A stretch of DNA of 64,000 nt from Alkalihalobacillus sp. TS-13 (GCF_019720915.1 NZ_JAHKSI010000001.1:682001-746000); one strand, 5' to 3'; counted from the stretch's first letter, positions 8,151-17,563 are shown. Made by a program: numbers and translations. Notes: generated from the letters alone by a model not told the origin.

Positions 8151-8528
8151 TCATTGCCAAGCAGGAATGATATGCTGCATCCTAAAGATTCCTGTGAGAT
8201 ATTGATAATAAAGCTCTTTTTCACTAAATTCGTTTGATTGTTTTACCTCTAGTATTTTTAGTTCCTTATTATGCGTAGAAGCACAATCTTGGAACAAGTC
8301 CCACCGTTTCGAATGTTCAGCGACGCCTTCACGGCAAATATAGATGGGTTGGAAGTTTGATTCACCTGCAGATTGTAAGACGATCGCCAGGGAACAAACT
8401 TCCTTTTCATTTATCTTTGTTTTTAAAGCAATGAACGTTGTTAGACGATGCGTATTTGTTTCAGCAATTTCAATGAGTTCATATAAATCCGAATAACCTT
8501 CACCAAGTTCTATAAAACGTTGAATCAT
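8151..8528 (-). CDS. Bacillaceae conserved protein (DUF7147-like, YlbA-like)
   Basis: A 125-residue cytoplasmic protein. It begins MIQRFIELGEGYSDLYEL and contains FQPIYICREG in the middle (about residues 65-74) and ends in a FRMQHIIPAW tail. I believe this is the Bacillaceae family annotated as DUF7147, related to YlbA; function unknown. The frame is open upstream to 8759, but that extension is translated from the family-A repeat at 8550-8755, and AGAGGAGGT stands 7 nt before the ATG at 8528, so the short form is the gene. In B. subtilis ylbA is upstream of ylbB, so the position differs. Confidence 0.75.
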   Translation of the reverse strand: MIQRFIELGEGYSDLYELIEIAETNTHRLTTFIALKTKINEKEVCSLAIVLQSAGESNFQPIYICREGVAEHSKRWDLFQDCASTHNKELKILEVKQSNEFSEKELYYQYLTGIFRMQHIIPAWQ

Positions 8529-8549
8529 AGTTTTGACCTCCTCTTTTTT

Positions 8550-8755
8550 AATGGCTGTTTTCGTATAGATTGTTTTTTTTGGAAATACACTCGCTTTCCG
8601 CGGGCAATCTGCAAGCCTCCTCAGCTCGTTCCTCGCTTGCGGGGCCTCGCTTAGCTTGCTTTCCCGCTGGAGTCTTGCATATTTCCCCTGCCGAAAGGTT
8701 TCAGCATCTCTCTTTACAAAATTCATTAGCAACAAACTATTAGAAAACAGCCATT
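8550..8755. repeat. MITE-like repeat family A, medium copy with terminal inverted repeats
   Basis: About 206 bp with terminal inverted repeats: AATGGCTGTTTTC at 8550 and GAAAACAGCCATT at 8743-8755. The inner arm GGAAATACACTCGCTTTCC plus CGCGGG is mirrored by CCCGCTGGAGTCTTGC then ATATTTCC. Between them lie GCAAGCCTCCT and GGGGCCTCGCTTAGCTTGC, the core seen in the other copies. The arms differ from the AAGGCTTTGTTA type, so this is a subfamily, shared with 59253-59482. Confidence 0.8.
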
Positions 8756-8845
8756 TCAACAGAGCTTATTCCATTGATAACTTTAGCATGAATGAAGGAG
8801 AAGTTCTATTGTTGATTTATGTAGAAACTTCTTTGAGGTACAATC

Positions 8846-9031
8846 AAAAAAAAGGCCCGCAGGTAGATACCTGCGGGCTGTTCCATACCCTTACATGCCT
8901 AGAAACATTATGGAAATGTTCATTTGCCGTAGGGACAGAACAATGGGAGAGGAGAAACCGGAGTAAAGCTTATGGGGAAATTAAGCTTACTCCGTGGTTC
9001 AACTTACAACACCTGATTGAGGTGTTGTAAT
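8846..9031 (-). ncRNA. csfG: csfG-type small RNA (overlaps the Rfam ylbH leader)
   Basis: Read on the minus strand, a hairpin TTACAACACCT / AGGTGTTGTAA (9004-9030) is followed by a second, CGGAGTAAGCTTA / TAAGCTTTACTCCG (8959-8995, one bulged base), then about 27 nt of single-stranded pyrimidine-rich sequence (TTTCTCCTCTCCCATTG and on, 8931-8956), a small stem around 8904-8920, and an 11-bp perfect terminator stem GCCCGCAGGTA / TACCTGCGGGC (8855-8878) with eight T. Location between ylbG and ylbH (rsmD), orientation, and the conserved pyrimidine tract between hairpins match CsfG, a forespore sRNA under SigF/SigG conserved in endospore formers. Its target is not known. Confidence 0.75.
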
Positions 9032-9033
9032 CC

Positions 9034-9063
9034 TATTATTGTACAGTTGTAAAGCTTCTATAC
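9034..9063 (-). promoter_or_regulatory. Candidate SigF/SigG promoter of csfG
   Basis: On the minus strand GTATA (9063-9059) lies 17 nt before CAATAATA (9041-9034), close to the forespore -35 and -10 consensus; the implied start is just before the first csfG hairpin. Confidence 0.5.
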
Positions 9064-9136
9064 GCTGTATTTAAGAATTAGCTGCTTTTGTGGTAGGATA
9101 GTGAAGGTAAATAAAACTACGGTGAGGTTATACGTG

Positions 9137-10193
<1,057 letters not shown>

Positions 10194-10207
10194 TCCGTTC
10201 CACACTT

Positions 10208-11431
10208 TTACATAATCTTGTAGTGTTTGATGGATTTTAAATGTATCAAAATAAAAATGATCAAGCTGATGAAGGTGATCATTGCTCCAACAGTCAATAA
10301 GGAATGCCATGCATCATAAATCCATGAAATTGATGGATGAGATGCAAAGGTCTCCACCACTTTTCCTTGTGACGTTTGTTTTACATACAGTGGTTCCCAT
10401 AGAAGGATGGTCAAAATAGCAGCGATGAATCCATGCATAATCCTTGCGAGGAGGAATGGTTTGAAACGTATATCCGTCTCCGCTAAGATGCTTGCTACCT
10501 GAGCCTGAACGGAAAAGCCATTAAAGGCCAGGACGAAGCTAACCAGCACAGCTTGTTCCAAAAGGGCAGAACCACTTGTTTCACTGATCAATTTGCTGCC
10601 GAGTGTAATTTCGAACATCCCTGAAAGAAAGGGTGGAATCAGAGCTTGAGCAAAGCCTATCAAAGCCATAAATGTGGACATGATAGAAGCCATAAACATA
10701 GTAATATGGAACTCTGTCAGCATCCTATTCAATACAGAAAAAAGTAGGATGAATCCACCAATCATCAATAGGGTCTGGATAGAGTGTCTGACAGCATCTC
10801 CCAGCTGTTGCCCGAATGGACGCGGATCTCTTTTCCTGACTTGATACATCCTATCAAGTGCAAGGCTCAACCTTTTGTCTGGCCCAGGTGAATAGTGTCG
10901 TTTTGGGCGGACGTCATCAGAACCGTAAAAGCGCATGAGGAAGCCTACAAAGATATTACCGATATAATGCGCTGCAGCAAGAAGCACACCTAACTCTGCA
11001 TTATCGAAAAAGCCGACCGCTACAGCCCCTAGTATGAATAACGGATTGGAACAATTGGTGAATGAAACGAGACGTTCTGCTTCGATGCGAGAGATTTCCT
11101 TCTCCTGTCTAAGTCTTGCAGTCAGTTTCGCACCTGCTGGAAATCCAGAGGAGATCCCCATAGCCCATACAAATCCTCCTGAACCAGGGACCTTGAAGAG
11201 CGGGCGCATGATCGGTTCCATCATCACACCAACAAAACGCACGACACCGAAGCAAATTAACAGTTCACTTATGATGAAAAATGGGAGTAATGAAGGAAAA
11301 ACGATTTCCCACCACATTTTCAATCCGGTCAATGATGATTCAAATGCTGCTTTTGGGTATACCATTAAAGATAAAGCAAATAGTGAAGCGACTATTGCAA
11401 AAAGTGAATTTTTCATTCGAGAATGGTACAA
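10208..11431 (-). CDS. ylbJ: Sporulation integral membrane protein YlbJ
   Basis: A 407-residue polytopic membrane protein with about eight hydrophobic segments; B. subtilis YlbJ has 408. Signature stretches are WWEIVFPSLLPFFIISELL (about residues 40-58), GISSGFPAGAKLTARLR (about 92-108) and VSFTNCSNPLFILGAVA (about 122-138). Members carry gate-like (nucleoside transporter/YlbJ-YjiH) domains. In B. subtilis ylbJ is expressed under SigE and is needed for proper spore cortex. Start is the TTG at 11431, 7 nt after AAGGAGG; the next ATG is five codons in. It is antisense to its neighbours and diverges from ylbK. Confidence 0.92.
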   Translation of the reverse strand: MYHSRMKNSLFAIVASLFALSLMVYPKAAFESSLTGLKMWWEIVFPSLLPFFIISELLICFGVVRFVGVMMEPIMRPLFKVPGSGGFVWAMGISSGFPAGAKLTARLRQEKEISRIEAERLVSFTNCSNPLFILGAVAVGFFDNAELGVLLAAAHYIGNIFVGFLMRFYGSDDVRPKRHYSPGPDKRLSLALDRMYQVRKRDPRPFGQQLGDAVRHSIQTLLMIGGFILLFSVLNRMLTEFHITMFMASIMSTFMALIGFAQALIPPFLSGMFEITLGSKLISETSGSALLEQAVLVSFVLAFNGFSVQAQVASILAETDIRFKPFLLARIMHGFIAAILTILLWEPLYVKQTSQGKVVETFASHPSISWIYDAWHSLLTVGAMITFISLIIFILIHLKSIKHYKIM

Positions 11432-11562
11432 TCCAAAGCCTCCTTATGAATACGATGAAATAAGGATGGACGTTTGATAAGTTGTCCTCATTCATTTATA
11501 CGTGAATATACTGAGTTTAGACCTTGATGCAATGTTCTTAGATGAAAAGAGGAGGTCATCCT

Positions 11563-12357
11563 GTGAATCAGCCAAAGATCGGTTTAGCTCTAGGGTCTGG
11601 AGGAGCTAGAGGGTTTGCGCATATAGGCGTTTTGAAAGCGTTGGTCGAAGCGAAAATTCCTATCCATATGATTGCAGGAAGCAGTATGGGTGCTCTTGTA
11701 GGTGCATTTTATTGTACCGGGCATAAGCCTGAAACGATGGTGAAGATGGCAAGGATGTTCCGAAGAAGATATTATATAGATTATACTGTTCCGAAAATGG
11801 GATTTGTAGCGGGGGAAAAAGTGAAGCAACTGATCCATGCTTTGACGAAAGGGAAAAATATTGAAGAGTTAGATCTGCCTTTTTCCATCATAGCTACAGA
11901 TCTTTATAAGGGTGAAAAGGTCGTCATTACCAAAGGCGCTATATCTGAAGCTGTCAGGGCAAGTATTGCTGTTCCAGGTATTTTTGTACCATATGAAAAA
12001 GATGGAAGACTCTTAATTGATGGTGGGGTCATCGATCGAGTACCTGTTTCTGTAGTTAAAGAGATGGGAGCGGATCTTGTCATTGCGGTTGATATCTCAC
12101 ATATAAAAAAAGACCCAGAAATCAATACAATCTTTGATGTTATCATGCAAAGCATCGACATCATGCAGCGAGAACTTGTAAAAGCGAACCATATTTCTAC
12201 AGATGTACTGATCAGACCTCTGGTGGAAAATTACAGTTCATCTGCGTTCAAGGATATTGATGATATCATTACAATTGGTGAAGCGGAAACCAAAAATCGC
12301 ATAAAAGATATTAAAGCTGCGATACGCGACTGGAGGAAGAAGAATGAAAAGAATTAG
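11563..12357 (+). CDS. ylbK: Patatin-like phospholipase/esterase YlbK
   Basis: A 264-residue patatin-domain hydrolase: ALGSGGARGFAHIGVL (about residues 9-24, oxyanion hole GGARG), GSSMGALVGAFY (about 45-56, GxSxG nucleophile elbow with the catalytic Ser) and IDGGVIDRVPV (about 155-165, DGG Asp) complete the Ser-Asp dyad. The last 30 residues are basic. Substrate presumed to be a phospholipid or acyl ester. GTG at 11563 is chosen because AGAGGAGGT precedes it by 6 nt; the ATG at 11542 lies upstream of that site. It overlaps ylbL by 14 nt. Confidence 0.92.
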   Translation: MNQPKIGLALGSGGARGFAHIGVLKALVEAKIPIHMIAGSSMGALVGAFYCTGHKPETMVKMARMFRRRYYIDYTVPKMGFVAGEKVKQLIHALTKGKNIEELDLPFSIIATDLYKGEKVVITKGAISEAVRASIAVPGIFVPYEKDGRLLIDGGVIDRVPVSVVKEMGADLVIAVDISHIKKDPEINTIFDVIMQSIDIMQRELVKANHISTDVLIRPLVENYSSSAFKDIDDIITIGEAETKNRIKDIKAAIRDWRKKNEKN

Positions 12358-13369
12358 AGCCCAATGGCCATGGGTTGTCATTTTATTAGCCATTTTGATC
12401 GCTTTCTTACCACTTCCTTATTACTTCACGCAACCAGGTGATGCAAAGGTACTGACTCCGATTATCGAGGTTGAAGAGAGGAACCAAGCAAAAGGCTCAT
12501 TCATGCTTACCACAGTTTTGGTGGGGAAAGCAAATGCGGCAGAATACTTATGGGCGAAAGTCAGTGAATATCGAGAAGTGATTCCTGAAGATCAAATACG
12601 CGGATCTGACGAAACAGAAGAAGAATATGAATCCCGACAGCTCCAGTTGATGCAAAGCTCGCAGCATGCTGCCACGATTGTCGCATATAAGGAAGCAGAC
12701 AAATCGATCGAAATCCTTAATAAAGGTGTATTCATAACCGGTGTCATTTCAGGTATGCCCGCTGCAGATAAACTGAAAGTGGGGGATCTGATCATCGCAT
12801 TGAATGGAAAAGAAATCAAAACGGCTGAAGAACTTGTCAACCGGTTGAAAAAATTTGAGGCGAACGAAAAGGTTAAACTTACAGTTAACAGAGATTCGAA
12901 AGAAAAAGAGATAACGGTTCCATTGAAGCCTTTTCCGAAAGATGTTGTCCAAAACAGTGAAGAAGAACGTGCTGGAATCGGGATCACATATCCGGTTACA
13001 TATACAGAAATAAAGACTGATCCCGATTTGAAAATCGACACTAATAAAATTGGTGGTCCATCAGCTGGCTTGATGTTCACACTTGAAATCTACAACCAAT
13101 TGACGAAAGAGGATTGGACGAAAGGTTATCAGATTGCGGGAACAGGGACGATGAATGAGAAGGGTGAGGTTGGTCCGATCGGCGGGATCAAACAAAAAAT
13201 TGTAGCTGCTGACAATGCAGGTGCTGAAGTCTTCTTTGCCCCGGTAAAGGCAGATAACTACAAACATGCAAAAGAAGCTGCAGAAGACATCAAGACTGAA
13301 ATGAAAATCGTTCCAGTTGAAAAATTCACCGATACACTGGATTATTTAAAAGACTTAAAGGAAAAATGA
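12344..13369 (+). CDS. ylbL: Membrane-anchored PDZ-Lon protease YlbL
   Basis: A 341-residue protein with an N-terminal signal-anchor (about residues 8-26), a PDZ domain (about 125-200: GVISGMPAADKLKVGDLIIAL) and a C-terminal Lon-type S16 peptidase domain with the catalytic Ser in GGPSAGLMFTLE (about 234-245) and Lys in GPIGGIKQKIVAADNAGA (about 273-290). The active site faces outside the membrane. In B. subtilis YlbL helps clear the cell-division inhibitor YneA after DNA damage (checkpoint recovery). Coupled to ylbK; followed by a terminator. Confidence 0.93.
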   Translation: MKRIRAQWPWVVILLAILIAFLPLPYYFTQPGDAKVLTPIIEVEERNQAKGSFMLTTVLVGKANAAEYLWAKVSEYREVIPEDQIRGSDETEEEYESRQLQLMQSSQHAATIVAYKEADKSIEILNKGVFITGVISGMPAADKLKVGDLIIALNGKEIKTAEELVNRLKKFEANEKVKLTVNRDSKEKEITVPLKPFPKDVVQNSEEERAGIGITYPVTYTEIKTDPDLKIDTNKIGGPSAGLMFTLEIYNQLTKEDWTKGYQIAGTGTMNEKGEVGPIGGIKQKIVAADNAGAEVFFAPVKADNYKHAKEAAEDIKTEMKIVPVEKFTDTLDYLKDLKEK

Positions 13370-13375
13370 TATGTA

Positions 13376-13410
13376 AAAAAGGCCGATTCCAAATGGAACA
13401 GCCTTTTTTC
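13376..13410. terminator. Terminator between ylbL and tmcAL
   Basis: A-rich GGC...ATTCC / GGAA...GCCTTTTTT hairpin with a small internal mismatch and T-run; placed between convergent genes and possibly bidirectional. Confidence 0.75.
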
Positions 13411-13423
13411 TGTTTAGCTTGTT

Positions 13424-13453
13424 AAGGGCTTTAATAAACTAACAGAGCCTTCT
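13424..13453. repeat. End-to-end remnant of repeat family A
   Basis: AAGGGCTTTAATAAAC is joined directly to TAACAGAGCCTT, i.e. two family-A ends with nothing between them. Located between the ylbL terminator and the tmcAL stop. Confidence 0.4.
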
Positions 13454-13455
13454 GT

Positions 13456-14673
13456 TTAAATACGTATCGGAGGATTAGAGTATTCCTGTTTCCAAAGTGT
13501 TGTATGGAATCTGGAGGGGAAACCAAGAATATACGTATTCGTCGCTTTGATATCCATTTCCATAAAGTCATCACTGTATTTGGAAAGGGTACTGACAATC
13601 GGAAGTTCCACCTTCTTTTTGATCGTATTTAAATGCTTTTGCCCATTTTCCGACATCCCGAGCAGTCGAATGTAAGTGGGCTGCTCACGTAAAGCTTTAT
13701 TCATCACTTCTTTATTTGCATTGGTCAGAATATGTGTGCAGAGCCTTTGCAGACGGGTCCATGTATATCGTTTCGTTTTGACGGATTCCAGAAAGCTTTT
13801 GAATGATTCTGAATGTAAAATCTGATCCTTAAGTCGATGTTGAATTCCTTCCACACACTCATATCCTTCTGATAGTTCGTCTGCAGAAAAAGAGATCAAC
13901 CGATGTTTTAAAAATTCAAAATAACATTCCCAACCGAGGAATTGACCGAACTCATGTTGGTGCTCTTTAAGCCCCTTATATGTTGTCGATGGAACAAGGA
14001 CATCGATTTTTGATAATTCTCCATTGCCTTCAAATAGGATTTTCCTGATTCCAGTCGCACTTGCGATTTTATCAGTCCCATGATCGACTTCATGATAGCC
14101 AGCACCAGTGCGTTGTACAGTATCTATATGCATTTCAGAATCAATTTCCCTGATCGAACTCACATAATGGTACCCCAGAATGTTATTTGGTTTCGTTAGG
14201 TCGACAGTCTCGTCAGGACGCCCTGGAAGTTCAGTAAAAGCCTTGGATGCTGCCGCAGGGTAACTTATACCTGATTGGACATGCCTTTGGATCCATTCAT
14301 TATATTCCTTTTCATTTTCACGGAGAAAGTCCACAGTCCTTAAAAAGGGTTCGATCTTCCCGGATTCACTACCAAAAATGATTTCATCACATTTCATTTC
14401 ATCCAGTATGGAGACAGCTCCATACGCAAAACGATCTGCCCGCTGGGTTGCAAAGGCATAGGGGAGCTCAACGACTAGATCGATTCCTGCTTCAAGTGCC
14501 ATCTTTGCCCGTGTCCATTTTGAAACAAGGGCAGGCTCTCCTCTTTGCAGAAAATTACCACTCATCACAGCAATGACTACTTCAGCCTGTGATTGTTTCT
14601 TAGCTTGTTGCAAATGATATAAATGTCCATTATGAAAAGGGTTATACTCAACGATCAATCCTAAAGATTTCAT
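13456..14673 (-). CDS. tmcAL: tRNA(Met) cytidine acetate ligase TmcAL (YlbM)
   Basis: A 405-residue protein beginning MKSLGLIVEYNPFHNGHLYH, which holds the HxGH nucleotidyltransferase motif, followed by VIAVMSGNFLQRGEPAL (about residues 36-52) and VVELPYAFATQRADRFAYGA (about 69-88), all typical of YlbM. In B. subtilis this enzyme uses acetate and ATP to make N4-acetylcytidine at position 34 of elongator tRNA-Met. Start at the second ATG (14673), 7 nt from AGGAG; the ATG at 14676 is only 4 nt away. The gene faces ylbL and diverges from ylbN. Confidence 0.93.
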   Translation of the reverse strand: MKSLGLIVEYNPFHNGHLYHLQQAKKQSQAEVVIAVMSGNFLQRGEPALVSKWTRAKMALEAGIDLVVELPYAFATQRADRFAYGAVSILDEMKCDEIIFGSESGKIEPFLRTVDFLRENEKEYNEWIQRHVQSGISYPAAASKAFTELPGRPDETVDLTKPNNILGYHYVSSIREIDSEMHIDTVQRTGAGYHEVDHGTDKIASATGIRKILFEGNGELSKIDVLVPSTTYKGLKEHQHEFGQFLGWECYFEFLKHRLISFSADELSEGYECVEGIQHRLKDQILHSESFKSFLESVKTKRYTWTRLQRLCTHILTNANKEVMNKALREQPTYIRLLGMSENGQKHLNTIKKKVELPIVSTLSKYSDDFMEMDIKATNTYILGFPSRFHTTLWKQEYSNPPIRI

Positions 14674-14831
14674 CATTCTGCTCCTTCTGATTTGGTAGTG
14701 ATAGAGGATATACGTTAAAATTGAATCATCTTGAATTTATGGGAGAAACCCAAGTGAAGCTGGAATGTCCTTGACTTCATTATTGTACCAAATTGTGGAG
14801 AAAGAATAAAAACGACTGTAAAGAAAAAATG

Positions 14832-14860
14832 TTGACAATTTTTTTGTTGAAAGCTATAAT
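14832..14860 (+). promoter_or_regulatory. SigA promoter of ylbN-rpmF
   Basis: TTGACA (14832-14837), 17-nt T-rich spacer, TATAAT (14855-14860): a perfect consensus match 29 nt before the ylbN start. Confidence 0.85.
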
Positions 14861-14888
14861 TACTACTGTTGCCTTGAGGTGATGACAA

Positions 14889-15416
14889 ATGAAATGGTCC
14901 ATACAACAACTGAGAAGTTTTCAACGTAAAGGACTAGAACTTGATGATACGATCGAGTTGGACTCGATCCGTGATTTTGATTCGGAAATCCGCGAAATAA
15001 CACCAGTCCATGTAAAGGGTTATGCTGAAATCAATCAAAATCGAGCTGTATTTCATTTGACGATTTCGGGACAAATGACACTGCCTTGTGCAGTGACTCT
15101 TGAAGATGTACCATTTCCTTTTAAAATCCGATCAACCGAGATTTTTCTTTTCGAACCGGATTACGGGATGGATGCAGAAGAAGAGGATATCCATGTCGTC
15201 GAAGAGAATACGGTTGACCTGATACCTTATATTCGGGAAAACATATTGTTGGAAAAGCCGTTGAAGGTCATCAGCTCTGAACCAACTGATAACCCTCCTG
15301 CTCCTCCATCAGGTAAAGGATGGGATGTAGTTGAGGAAGAAGAGGATCGACAAGACAAGGTCGATCCACGGATGGCCGACTTGGCCAAATTTTTTAATGA
15401 TAGCGATAAAAAGTGA
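14889..15416 (+). CDS. ylbN: YlbN / YceD-like DUF177 protein
   Basis: A 175-residue acidic protein of the DUF177 (YceD) family, recognised by the N-terminal MKWSIQQLRSF and the central INQNRAVFHLTISGQMTLPCAVTLE-type strand, followed by an Asp/Glu- and Pro-rich C-terminal region (about residues 130-175). The family is linked to 23S rRNA accumulation and ribosome assembly in plants and bacteria. It is always next to rpmF, as here, under a strong promoter, and separated from rpmF by 61 nt. Confidence 0.9.
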   Translation: MKWSIQQLRSFQRKGLELDDTIELDSIRDFDSEIREITPVHVKGYAEINQNRAVFHLTISGQMTLPCAVTLEDVPFPFKIRSTEIFLFEPDYGMDAEEEDIHVVEENTVDLIPYIRENILLEKPLKVISSEPTDNPPAPPSGKGWDVVEEEEDRQDKVDPRMADLAKFFNDSDKK

Positions 15417-15477
15417 AGAAACGTCAAAGCATTTGACATTCTCTAGCTGAACAATTCCTTCAAGGAGGTGGAAAACC

Positions 15478-15651
15478 ATGGCAGTACCTTTTAGAAGAAC
15501 CTCTACAACTCGCAAAAACAAGCGTCGTACTCACTATAAGTTGAAAGTACCTGGAATGGTGAAATGCCCACAATGTGGCGAATACAAGCTTTCTCACCGC
15601 GTATGTCCAGAATGTGGAACATACAAAGGAAAAGAAGTAGTTGAGAAGTAA
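15478..15651 (+). CDS. rpmF: 50S ribosomal protein L32 (zinc-ribbon form)
   Basis: A 57-residue protein: [20 protein letters not shown] then [20 protein letters not shown], with four cysteines (CPQC and CPEC) of the zinc-binding L32 form, ending GKEVVEK. Component of the large ribosomal subunit. AAGGAGGTG lies 7 nt before the ATG. Paired with ylbN; a strong terminator follows. Confidence 0.97.
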   Translation: MAVPFRRTSTTRKNKRRTHYKLKVPGMVKCPQCGEYKLSHRVCPECGTYKGKEVVEK

Positions 15652-15659
15652 GCTTGATC

Positions 15660-15701
15660 AAAAGTGCCTGTAAGGATTAATATCCTTTAGGCACTTTTTT
15701 T
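15660..15701 (+). terminator. Terminator after rpmF
   Basis: AAAGTGCCT / AGGCACTTT outer stem, inner AAGGAT / ATCCTT stem, and a run of T. Confidence 0.92.
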
Positions 15702-15710
15702 ACATTTAAC

Positions 15711-15913
15711 TCGCGAGGAGGCTCGCGTGAGTAGGTCAAGACATAGAAGTGATGTCTAGCTCAGCGACCAGTTACTTGGATCACTTCAATCTTCATCCGG
15801 CGGCGACAGCCTCCTCGTCCGTTTTCCAGTGACCTACGTGACTAATCGGTCGCTTCCGCTTTTCGTTTGCCCGCGGAAAGGGAGTGAATTTCGCAGAAAT
15901 CAACAATAAAAAC
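15711..15913. repeat. MITE-like repeat family A, half copy
   Basis: Contains the GACTAATCGGTCGCTTCC, CCGCGGAAAGGGAGTGAATT and CGCAGAAATCAACAATAA blocks that form, in inverted orientation, the left half of the long copies at 7008 and 37370, plus the GTCTAGCTCAGCGACCAGT block. The other terminal half is missing; it begins with the palindrome CTCGCGAGGAGGCTCGCG. It separates rpmF from the crotonase gene. Confidence 0.75.
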
Positions 15914-15945
15914 GAACAAACCAAATACATAAACAAGGTGATCAT

Positions 15946-16707
15946 ATGGAGAAAGTGAAAGTAGAAGTCGAAAATGGTATCGGCTGGGTGATTTTGAATC
16001 AGCCTGAGCGTTACAATGCCATCGATCATGACATGATTGTACTGTTAGATAATGCTTTGGAAAAATTGAAGGATGATGAAGGCGCTAAATTATTGGTGAT
16101 GACAGGTGCAGGAGAAAAATCATTTTGTTCCGGTGGAGATTTATCAGTCTTCCATCAATTACATACAGAAGACGATGCCTATGAAATGCTTTCCAAGATG
16201 GGGGAGGTTTTGTTGAAGATTTTCACCTTTCCAAAGCCCACAATCGCTCTTTTGAATGGTGTAGCGGTTGGAGGAGGTTGTGAAATTGCTTCCGCATGTG
16301 ATTTGCGGGTAGCTTATCCAAATGTGAAGTTCGGTTTCATACAAGGCACACTTGGAATCACAACAGGCTGGGGTGGATCTACTTTTGTCATGGAAAGAAT
16401 GAATCCTGAATCTGCGTTTGAGATATTGATCAGTGCTAATAAATATTCCGCAATGGAAGGATATGAAAAAGGGTTCATCCAGAAAGTATTGGATACAGAA
16501 GAACCGCTGAATGATTTTAACGAATGGATTAAGCCTTTTACAATGAAAAACCCAGCAGTCCAACGAGCATATAAACAACGACGTCTCGACCAATATGAGC
16601 TTTCTAATATCAAACGAAGAGTTGACAAAGAGATAAGAGAATGCGCACGGTTATGGGCTACAGATGACCATCATGAGGCTGTCAAAACCTTTTTAAACCA
16701 AAAATGA
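15946..16707 (+). CDS. Enoyl-CoA hydratase/isomerase family protein (crotonase)
   Basis: A 253-residue single-domain crotonase. The oxyanion-hole motifs are SFCSGGDLSVF (about residues 60-70) and GVAVGGGCEIASACDLRVA (about 104-122), the latter with a Glu in the place of the first catalytic acid of enoyl-CoA hydratase. The second loop reads GTLGITTGWGGS, without the Glu usual before the glycine-rich turn in true hydratases, so it may instead be a hydrolase, isomerase or 3-hydroxyisobutyryl-CoA-type enzyme. It acts on an acyl-CoA thioester in the cytoplasm. It sits between a family-A repeat and gerR, an arrangement also seen in other Bacillus. Confidence 0.85.
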   Translation: MEKVKVEVENGIGWVILNQPERYNAIDHDMIVLLDNALEKLKDDEGAKLLVMTGAGEKSFCSGGDLSVFHQLHTEDDAYEMLSKMGEVLLKIFTFPKPTIALLNGVAVGGGCEIASACDLRVAYPNVKFGFIQGTLGITTGWGGSTFVMERMNPESAFEILISANKYSAMEGYEKGFIQKVLDTEEPLNDFNEWIKPFTMKNPAVQRAYKQRRLDQYELSNIKRRVDKEIRECARLWATDDHHEAVKTFLNQK

Positions 16708-16752
16708 GCAGTTCTGAGTCCCTCCAAGACATTATGGTTTGGAATCTTTCAC

Positions 16753-16852
16753 TAGCATTTAAAGAAAGTATAAATACTTTCTTCAATATAAGGGCAACTA
16801 GGGCTCAGCCTACGCTAAGGCTTGGCTTTGCCAAGTTTTCTTTAAACGAAAG
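16753..16852. repeat. Repeat family B copy
   Basis: Starts with the 20-bp palindrome AGAAAGTATAAATACTTTCT, then CAATATAAGGGCAACTAG, GGCTCAGCCTACGCTAAGG and CTTGGCTTTGCCAAG, a hairpin pair. The same order of blocks recurs at 55128 with about 85 percent identity by eye. Confidence 0.75.
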
Positions 16853-16913
16853 TCTATCTTTTCTACCATCTGCATATGTTGTAAATAAAGTAGAAATGTT
16901 TGGAGGGATGCAG

Positions 16914-17555
16914 ATGGGCTCAACACGCCAGGATGCTTGGAGTCATGATGAAGATCTATTGCTAGCCGAAGTCGTTCTGCGACATATACGTGAAGGTGGT
17001 ACACAACTAGCAGCGTTTGAAGAAGTTGGGAAAAAATTATCCAGAACCTCAGCGGCATGTGGATTCAGATGGAATTCATTGATCCGCAAAAAGTACGATG
17101 CTGCCATAGCGATTGCGAAGAAGCAACGAAAACAGATGATGAAAGAAAAGTCGTCGAAATCACATTCTAGTAATCCTGTTCCGCAACAGGAAACGACTCA
17201 ACAAGAAGAAATTAGAGTAATGAACAGGACCCCGGAAGTTAATTCAGGTTTATGCATGGCAGATATAATCGACTACTTGCGAAATATACAAAATTCAGAA
17301 CAGGATGTGCATACACTTCAAGAGGAAAATCAGCGACTTAAAGATAACCTTTTGAACATGGAGAAGGAAAATGAAGTGTTGAACCACAAATTTCAGAAAT
17401 TGCAGAATGATTATGATCATGTGTACGAAGACTATAAAATCATGTTGAATTTCATGGAACGAGCAAGGAAAATGGCAGTGACAGATGACGATCAGGATTC
17501 GCAAGTGAAATTCCAAATGGATTATAACGGAAATCTTGAAAAAGTGGAAAAGTAA
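16914..17555 (+). CDS. gerR: RsfA-family sporulation regulator GerR (YlbO)
   Basis: A 213-residue protein with an N-terminal Myb/SANT-like DNA-binding domain (residues 3-50: MGSTRQDAWSHDEDLLLAE, then GTQLAAFEEVGKKLSRTS and AACGFRWNSLIRK), a Gln/Ser-rich linker and a C-terminal coiled coil (about 130-190, repeated Leu/Glu/Lys heptads). In B. subtilis GerR is a mother-cell regulator made under SigE that represses some SigE genes. The frame is open to 16704, but GGAGGG lies 6 nt before the ATG at 16914 and the upstream part is translated from repeat family B, so the short start is right. Confidence 0.92.
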   Translation: MGSTRQDAWSHDEDLLLAEVVLRHIREGGTQLAAFEEVGKKLSRTSAACGFRWNSLIRKKYDAAIAIAKKQRKQMMKEKSSKSHSSNPVPQQETTQQEEIRVMNRTPEVNSGLCMADIIDYLRNIQNSEQDVHTLQEENQRLKDNLLNMEKENEVLNHKFQKLQNDYDHVYEDYKIMLNFMERARKMAVTDDDQDSQVKFQMDYNGNLEKVEK

Positions 17556-17563
17556 GTAGAACA

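Noticed and set aside
8529-8759. 77-residue upstream extension of the DUF7147-like gene
   Set aside because: Entirely within the repeat at 8550-8755; a good ribosome site precedes the ATG at 8528.
8656-9030. 124-codon plus-strand reading frame between the DUF7147-like gene and rsmD
   Set aside because: It runs through a family-A repeat and then antisense through the csfG hairpins; no ribosome site and low-complexity product.
11034-11477. 147-codon plus-strand frame opposite ylbJ
   Set aside because: Antisense shadow; product lacks recognisable domains.
16704-16913. 70-residue upstream extension of gerR
   Set aside because: Translated from repeat family B; GGAGGG and the family N-terminus mark the ATG at 16914.
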